10,942 nt of DNA, taken from positions 1-10,942 of the forward strand of contig CANQOU010000032.1 of the NCBI GenBank assembly GCA_947625565.1, written 5' to 3'. Shown piece by piece: positions 6,903 to 10,942 of this stretch. The translations under genes were made by a program, and so were the position numbers. Every line of letters begins with the position of its first letter. The first letter of the stretch is position 1. The notes beneath the pieces were generated by a model that was not told where the DNA came from, did no database searches, and saw only the letters and a program-made list of their open reading frames with translations. The stretch comes from an uncultured Clostridia bacterium. Its GTDB lineage: Bacteria; Bacillota; Clostridia; TANB77; CAG-508.

Positions 6903-7781
6903 ATGATATATAAAGATTATTATAAAATACTAGGCTTAGAAACAAGTCGAGTTTCTATAGAAGAAATAAAAACAGCATATAGGGTATCTGCAAAAAAATA
7001 CCATCCAGATTTAAATGTTGGAAATGAGTTAGCAGAAGAAAAGATTAAAGATATAAATGAAGCTTATCGAATTTTATCAGTACCAGCATCAAAGAGAAAA
7101 TATGATAGAACTTGGAATGCACATAATGTAAGAGAAACACAAAAAAATTTGAGAACTAAAGAATCGATTTTTGAAATGTTTTTAGGAAATGTAGAAAAGA
7201 CTGCTAATAATTCTGTACAAACTCCAATGGTTGGACAAGATGTAGAAACAGAGATTGAAGTGCCAATTGAAGAAGCATATTTTGGCAGTGAAAAGAAAAT
7301 ATCACTTAAAACAGTAGATGGTAAAAACAAAACATTTTCAATAACTATACCAAAAGGGATTCAAAATGGAGCTAAAATTAGGCTATTAGGACAAGGAAAA
7401 GAAGGCACAAATGGGGGTAAAAACGGAAACTTATATATAAAAATAAAGATACAAGATAATAAGACATTTAAATTAAATGGAAATGATTTATATACAGATT
7501 TATTACTAACTCCTTGGGAAGCAGGATTAGGTGCTAGAGTAACAATTCCTACAATGGAGGATGAAACTAAAATATACATTCCTCAAGGAATACAAAGTGG
7601 AGAAAAACTAAAAATCCCTAATAAAGGATATCATACTACACAAGGAGGAAAAGGAGACTTAATAGCAGAAATAAAAATTGTTGTTCCTCGCAATATGTCA
7701 GAAGAAGAAAGAGCATTATATGAGCAATTAAAAGAAATTTCAAAATTTAAACCAAGAGAAGTGGCAAAAAAAGAAGCTTAA
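6903..7781 (+). CDS. DnaJ/CbpA-like co-chaperone without zinc finger
   Basis: This 292-aa Hsp40-type protein is expected to stimulate the ATPase of a DnaK-type Hsp70 and deliver clients to it. The J domain is at residues 4-65, with the essential HPD at 34-36 and the DINEAYRIL helix after it. A short linker (66-105) is not Gly/Phe-rich. The two beta-rich substrate-binding domains of the DnaJ C-terminal family follow at about 110-185 (VPIEEAYFGSEKKISL, IPKGIQNGAKIRLLGQG) and 190-265 (DLLLTPWEAGLGARVTIPT, IPQGIQSGEKLKIPNKG). The four CxxCxGxG repeats of true DnaJ are absent, so it resembles CbpA-type (class B) proteins. No dnaK or grpE is in the window. ATG 6903 lies 7 bases after AGAGG. Confidence 0.9.
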   Translation: MIYKDYYKILGLETSRVSIEEIKTAYRVSAKKYHPDLNVGNELAEEKIKDINEAYRILSVPASKRKYDRTWNAHNVRETQKNLRTKESIFEMFLGNVEKTANNSVQTPMVGQDVETEIEVPIEEAYFGSEKKISLKTVDGKNKTFSITIPKGIQNGAKIRLLGQGKEGTNGGKNGNLYIKIKIQDNKTFKLNGNDLYTDLLLTPWEAGLGARVTIPTMEDETKIYIPQGIQSGEKLKIPNKGYHTTQGGKGDLIAEIKIVVPRNMSEEERALYEQLKEISKFKPREVAKKEA

Positions 7782-7805
7782 ATTTATAATTTACATAAAT
7801 TTTTA
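7780..7805 (+). terminator. Weak A/T-only hairpin after the dnaJ-like gene
   Basis: AAATTTAT (7780-7787) pairs with ATAAATTT (7795-7802), then TTATT follows. With no G-C pair the stem is weak, so some transcription may read through into the next operon. Confidence 0.35.
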
Positions 7806-7834
7806 TTGACATGTGGCTTGTTTTAATGTATAAT
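7806..7834 (+). promoter_or_regulatory. Perfect consensus sigma-A promoter of the coupling-protein operon
   Basis: TTGACA (7806-7811) and TATAAT (7829-7834) match consensus at all 12 positions with the ideal 17-base spacer. Transcription should begin near 7841, giving a leader of about 55 bases. The leader contains a small CTATG/CATAG hairpin (7860-7875) just before the ribosome site GAGGTG (7880-7885). No operator-like repeat overlaps the promoter, so strong constitutive transcription is the simplest reading. Confidence 0.85.
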
Positions 7835-7896
7835 AAAGAGTGGGAATACTAAAGACAAGCTATGTGAATTCATAGAAGTGAGGTGTCATAATAAAG

Positions 7897-8421
7897 ATGG
7901 AGATGTGGCAAGGAAAGCACTTTAGTATCACAGATCCTAAAGATGTAAAAACTGTAATTTATCAAGTAAATAAAACAAAAAAAGAATTTTTAGCAGAATC
8001 ACCCAAATACACAATACAAAGATTAGACTATACACAAGAAATTAGAGGTGATGCAACTAGAAAAACTTTCTATGTAGATAATCCATCAGAAGATGAAAAC
8101 CAATTAGTAATATTATCTTTTGGAAACGATAGGGTTGTCGTTAATATGGCACTACTAGAAGGAGACAAAATATCAATTTCTAAAAAACCAATGCCTTTGA
8201 AATTTGAAAGTATATATAATGAAATGGAAACAGAATACAAAGATTTCCAATATACACCAAATTTAAAAAGGCCAATATGTATTATTGACCCAGAAACAAC
8301 AGAAGAAGTAGAGCCGGTGTTATATTTTGATGAGAATACAAATGAAGTGAAAGGCAAATGTAAATTAAAACCATACAAATCTTATTTTGCCTTTGAAATC
8401 AGAGACAAAAAGGATTTTTAA
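7897..8421 (+). CDS. Hypothetical protein, first gene of the coupling-protein operon
   Basis: This 174-aa protein belongs to a family I do not recognise. It has no signal peptide, membrane segment or cysteine pair. It looks like a soluble mixed alpha/beta protein. A charged N-terminal third (KDVKTVIYQVNKTKKEFL, 16-33) is followed by strand-like stretches (QLVILSF, DRVVVNMALL, DKISISK). A C-terminal part follows with PICIIDPETTEEVEPVLYFD (about 126-145). The start is taken as ATG 7897. GAGGTG (7880-7885) is 11 bases away, longer than ideal, and a second ATG follows two codons later. No ATG, GTG or TTG fits better. It is 14 bases from the next gene and probably co-translated with it. Location with a VirD4-type ATPase suggests a role in or near DNA transfer, but that is inference only. 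Confidence 0.75.
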   Translation: MEMWQGKHFSITDPKDVKTVIYQVNKTKKEFLAESPKYTIQRLDYTQEIRGDATRKTFYVDNPSEDENQLVILSFGNDRVVVNMALLEGDKISISKKPMPLKFESIYNEMETEYKDFQYTPNLKRPICIIDPETTEEVEPVLYFDENTNEVKGKCKLKPYKSYFAFEIRDKKDF

Positions 8422-8435
8422 GGAGGAAGTTTGAA

Positions 8436-8792
8436 ATGGGAAATCCAGGGGCACAAAAAGATGTCGATAAAAGAATGCAAATAGTAGTTGCAGGTGCTTG
8501 TATTGAAGCATTAGCAAATACATTAAAACCAGAACAACAAGTAGGAGATGCAACACAAGTAGATGCAGCTGGACAAAAAAGTATCGACCAAATCTCAGAA
8601 CAATTTATGAATATAAAAGTTTCTGCACATGATTTTGGACAAGATGAGAAAGGTTTTTATAGAGATATACAAGGTAAAAAAGTATACATGGATAGCAGAT
8701 TAGTAAAGAAATTAAAAAATGATCGTATTAAAGCAGGAAAAACAATAAACATTAAAGGTAAATCAGAAAAACAAGAAGACATAGATAGATAA
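8436..8792 (+). CDS. Hypothetical small basic-tailed protein, second gene of the coupling-protein operon
   Basis: This 118-aa protein belongs to a family I do not recognise. The N-terminal half (8-60) is predicted helical and Ala/Gln-rich (VDKRMQIVVAGACIEALANT, then QVDAAGQKSIDQISEQF). The second half contains FYRDIQGKKVYMDSRLVKKLKNDR written around residues 74-97. It ends in a Lys-rich tail, which could bind nucleic acid or a partner, though no DNA-binding fold is visible. It has no signal peptide or membrane segment. ATG 8436 follows an excellent AGGAGG (8421-8426) that overlaps the stop codon of the preceding gene, so the two are tightly coupled. The gene ends 28 bases before the coupling-protein gene. 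Confidence 0.8.
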   Translation: MGNPGAQKDVDKRMQIVVAGACIEALANTLKPEQQVGDATQVDAAGQKSIDQISEQFMNIKVSAHDFGQDEKGFYRDIQGKKVYMDSRLVKKLKNDRIKAGKTINIKGKSEKQEDIDR

Positions 8793-8820
8793 GTTTAACT
8801 AAAGATAGTAGGTGAATTGT

Positions 8821-9303
8821 ATGAATTACAAGATACAAGGAGCAATTAGAAGAAATAGAACTAATTTTATAATATGTGCAATACTATGGGTATTTTTAAC
8901 CATAGTATTTGTTTCGCCGTTATCACTTAGTATTTTCCAAGCAAATCAAGGAGGAAACTTTGAAGGAACTATATTCTTTCAGCAAATTGTGCAAAATATT
9001 ATGCATCCATTTAAAGCATTAGGAAATCAATTTGCACAAGGTGCAATTGGAAGCTTTTTCCCTATATGGTTTGGTTTTTCTATATTTTATCTAATATTTT
9101 TCTTTATAGGATTTGTGCGTACTGCACCAAAAAATGAGTTTTCTGATATAGAGCATGGATCTAGTGATTGGAGTAAGCACGGTGAACAATATCATATTTT
9201 AAATAAAAATAAAGGAATTATACTTGCAGAAAATAATTATTTACCAGTTGATAAAAGAGGAAATGTAAATGTATTAGTTGTTGGACGGTTCAGGTTCTGG
9301 TAA
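8821..9303 (+). CDS. VirD4/TraG-type coupling protein, N-terminal fragment (frameshifted)
   Basis: This is the 5' part of a type IV coupling protein, the inner-membrane hexameric ATPase that links relaxosome DNA to a type IV secretion channel. From ATG 8821 (AGGTG 6 bases upstream) it encodes 160 residues. A basic start is followed by a membrane segment at about 16-38, an extracytoplasmic loop, a second membrane segment at 79-99, then the cytoplasmic stretch leading to the beta strand VNVLVV. After GGA at 9283-9285 the frame breaks: the next codons read RFRFW and stop at 9301-9303. Removing one base (C at 9286) restores GGSGSGKS, the Walker A motif, and continues without stops to 10843, giving 673 aa, normal for the family. 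As it stands this fragment is only the membrane anchor. Confidence 0.85.
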   Translation: MNYKIQGAIRRNRTNFIICAILWVFLTIVFVSPLSLSIFQANQGGNFEGTIFFQQIVQNIMHPFKALGNQFAQGAIGSFFPIWFGFSIFYLIFFFIGFVRTAPKNEFSDIEHGSSDWSKHGEQYHILNKNKGIILAENNYLPVDKRGNVNVLVVGRFRFW

Positions 9304-10843
9304 ATCTGCATCATATTCTATACCAAATGCATATCAAATGCTAGGGTCATATGTATTTACAGACCCAAAAGGAGAACTATATGACAGAACAGCAGGATAT
9401 TTAAGAGATAATGGATATCAAATAAAAGTATTAAATTTAGTTAGACCACAATGTAGTGATGGATATAACCCATTAAAACATATCAATTCAGAAATAGATG
9501 TTGATGTTATTGCAAATACGATAATTAGAGGTCAAAAATCAGAAGGAAGCACAGCAGAGCCATTTTGGGACGACTCAGCCGAGATGCTTTTAAAAGCTTT
9601 AATTTATTATTTATTAGCAACTAGACCACCAGAAGAACAAAACTTAGCAAGTTGTGCTGAGTTAGTTAGAGCAGCAAACAATAAAGGTGGAAGCAACTTA
9701 TTAACAGACTTAATTAGTGTATTACCATATGACCATCCAGCAAGAATGTACTATAAATCTATAGAAATAGCACCAGAAAAGACCTATAGTTCTATTTTAA
9801 GTACATTACAATCAAAACTAGGAAAATTCGACTCAAAAGAAATTGCAGAATTAACATCAACAGATACAATAGATTTTGAAGAAATTGGCAATAGAAAAAC
9901 AGCAGTATATGTTATCTCTTCAGATACTCATACAGCATATGACTTTTTATTAACAATATTTTTCTCTCAAATGATACAACAGTTATATGATTACGCAGAC
10001 TTAAATGGAGGGAAACTAAAAACTCAGACATTCTTCATTTTAGACGAGTTTGCAAACATTGGAAAAATACCAGACTTTGATAAAAAAATATCAACTTCAA
10101 GGAGTAGAAATATATCATTTAGTGTTATATTACAAAATGTAGACCAACTAGAAGCAGTTTATGAAAAATCATATGAAACTATCATGGGTAACTGTGATAC
10201 ACATGTATTTTTAGGAAGTAACTCATATAAAACAGTCGAATATTTTTCAAAACAACTAGGGGAAAAGACAATAGAAAGAGATAGTATATCTATAAATAGA
10301 GATAGACAAAACTGGAAAACAGGAAAAAGTGTATCTGACCAAGTTATGGCAAGGGCTTTAATGACACCAGATGAGCTTCGTAGAATGGATATGGATGATT
10401 GTATAATCTTTGTAAAAGGGTTAAAGCCAGTTAAAACTAAAAAATTCTATTACTTCAAAAAGCCAATGGCAAGAGAATTAGCAGCACATGAAATTAGCCA
10501 TAATGATATTGGAGAAATTGAAAGAGGAGAATGGAGAAAATATAATCCATATAACCCATATGTACCAGAAGAAGATGAAGAAAAAAAGGTAGAAAATTTG
10601 AAAATAGAATCTTTAGACGATTTATTTGAAGATATTGAGGAACCAAAACAACAGCAAAATCTAGAGCCAGAATTAGAACCAATAACAGTTGGAATTGAAA
10701 AAGAAAAGAATAAGCCAACAGGAATATTAGAAGAAATGGGAGAGGTTCCAGTATTACCACAGCAAGAAGATACATACGATTTACAAAAAGAATTGGAAGC
10801 AAAATTTGATGAGCTATTTGGACCTTTAGATGATAATAATTAA
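9278..10843 (+). CDS. VirD4/TraG-type coupling protein, ATPase fragment (frameshifted)
   Basis: This is the remaining part of the same coupling protein (TraG/TraD family, T4SS DNA-transfer domain), read in the +1 frame relative to its upstream fragment. Motifs counted from TTG 9278 are GSGSGKS (4-10, Walker A lacking its first Gly), FTDPKGELY (27-35), EPFWDD (94-99), the Walker B FFILDEFANIG (252-262) and the ILQNVDQLEAVY segment (284-295). The last 110 residues are an acidic, Glu/Pro/Gln-rich tail, probably flexible. There is no ribosome site for TTG 9278. The nearest upstream ATG in this frame (9269) stops after two codons, so independent translation is doubtful. The gene is last in the operon; neither relaxase nor VirB4 follows before the terminator. 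Confidence 0.87.
   Translation: MLDGSGSGKSASYSIPNAYQMLGSYVFTDPKGELYDRTAGYLRDNGYQIKVLNLVRPQCSDGYNPLKHINSEIDVDVIANTIIRGQKSEGSTAEPFWDDSAEMLLKALIYYLLATRPPEEQNLASCAELVRAANNKGGSNLLTDLISVLPYDHPARMYYKSIEIAPEKTYSSILSTLQSKLGKFDSKEIAELTSTDTIDFEEIGNRKTAVYVISSDTHTAYDFLLTIFFSQMIQQLYDYADLNGGKLKTQTFFILDEFANIGKIPDFDKKISTSRSRNISFSVILQNVDQLEAVYEKSYETIMGNCDTHVFLGSNSYKTVEYFSKQLGEKTIERDSISINRDRQNWKTGKSVSDQVMARALMTPDELRRMDMDDCIIFVKGLKPVKTKKFYYFKKPMARELAAHEISHNDIGEIERGEWRKYNPYNPYVPEEDEEKKVENLKIESLDDLFEDIEEPKQQQNLEPELEPITVGIEKEKNKPTGILEEMGEVPVLPQQEDTYDLQKELEAKFDELFGPLDDNN
9283..9289 (+). other. Frameshift site in the Walker A codons
   Basis: GGA C GGT: the C at 9286 is one base too many for the conserved Gly-Gly-Ser-Gly-Ser-Gly-Lys-Ser loop. 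The run contains no homopolymer and no X XXY YYZ slippery heptamer. The zero-frame codon created here is CGG, rare in such AT-rich genomes. A real one-base insertion or a sequence error fits better than programmed frameshifting. Confidence 0.85.
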
Positions 10844-10872
10844 AAGATATGTTTTACACATATCTTTTTTTT
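10842..10872 (+). terminator. Intrinsic terminator of the coupling-protein operon and intron target
   Basis: A perfect 11-bp stem AAAAGATATGT (10842-10852) / ACATATCTTTT (10858-10868), loop TTTAC, carries eight T residues (10865-10872). It begins inside the stop codon of the ATPase fragment. The group II intron starts directly after the T run. Confidence 0.88.
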
Positions 10873-10873
10873 G

Positions 10874-10942
10874 GTACGACAGGCATGTCGTTTAGCTAAG
10901 CGGTGAAAGTCCGTAGTGGGGGTATATATCGCCAACCACATA
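10874..10942 (+). mobile_element. 5' end of a class C group II intron (domain I), cut by the window edge
   Basis: The segment begins near GGTACG, a variant of the group II 5' GTGYG. Its first hairpin CGACA-GGCA-TGTCG (10877-10890) and the following GCGGTGAAAGTCCG (10900-10913) have the same layout as the start of the O. iheyensis IIC intron, as I recall it (hairpin with GGCATG, then GGTGAGAGTCC). CCAACCACATA at the edge resembles the next conserved domain I strand. Insertion directly after a terminator hairpin and T tract is the hallmark target of class C introns. The exact first base (10873 or 10874) is uncertain. The rest, including any reverse transcriptase, lies outside the window. Confidence 0.8.

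Noticed and set aside
9278..9310. Programmed ribosomal frameshifting in the coupling-protein gene
   Set aside because: No slippery heptamer was found, the P-site glycine tRNA cannot re-pair after a +1 move, and no stimulatory hairpin was obvious. Kept only as a remote possibility.
1..10942. The window as one circular element closed through a single group II intron
   Set aside because: It contains murF, sleB-ypeB and SASP, normal chromosomal genes, and no replication or partition gene. Matching intron ends are better explained by multicopy introns.
1..10942. CRISPR arrays, tRNA or rRNA genes, insertion sequence ends
   Set aside because: No regularly spaced direct repeats, no tRNA-like TTCGANTC arm with matching stems, no rRNA segments, and no transposase frames were seen.

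Overview
The window is AT-rich, gene-dense Firmicutes DNA, most likely from an endospore-forming member of the Clostridia. The evidence is a sleB-ypeB germination operon, a small acid-soluble spore protein, strong AGGAGG-type ribosome binding sites, intrinsic terminators with U tracts, and A/T-ending codon use. The species cannot be named from this sequence.

Layout. Positions 1-74 are the 3' end (domains V and VI) of a bacterial class C (IIC) group II intron. A minus-strand UgtP/MGDG-synthase-type glycosyltransferase (66-1190) follows, and its last codons lie inside the intron. Divergent from it is the plus-strand operon sleB-ypeB (1286-3145), which encodes a spore cortex-lytic enzyme and its partner. 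A bidirectional terminator separates ypeB from a convergent minus-strand gene for a membrane-anchored YoaR/VanW-family protein (3168-4928). Then come a 58-residue SASP gene (5112-5288) with its own terminator, murF (5415-6791) with promoter and terminator, and a zinc-finger-less DnaJ/CbpA-like co-chaperone (6903-7781).

From 7806 a perfect consensus promoter (TTGACA-N17-TATAAT) drives a three-gene operon: two small proteins of unknown family (174 and 118 aa) and a VirD4/TraG-type conjugative coupling ATPase. The ATPase gene is broken by a single-base frameshift inside its Walker A motif (extra C near 9286). The operon ends in a strong intrinsic terminator. Immediately after the U tract, the 5' end of another class C group II intron begins (about 10874) and runs off the window, which is the classic target of this intron class.

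How it fits together. The left two thirds are chromosomal envelope and spore genes: lipid glycosylation, cortex lysis, spore DNA protection and peptidoglycan precursor synthesis. The right third is accessory, with a short coupling-protein operon of unclear purpose. The least explained part is that operon: two unrecognised small proteins with a VirD4-type ATPase, no relaxase or VirB4 before the terminator, and a frameshift in the ATP-binding loop. The window is bounded by the 3' end of one IIC intron and the 5' end of another in the same orientation. They may be two copies, or the sequence may simply stop at a repeated element.
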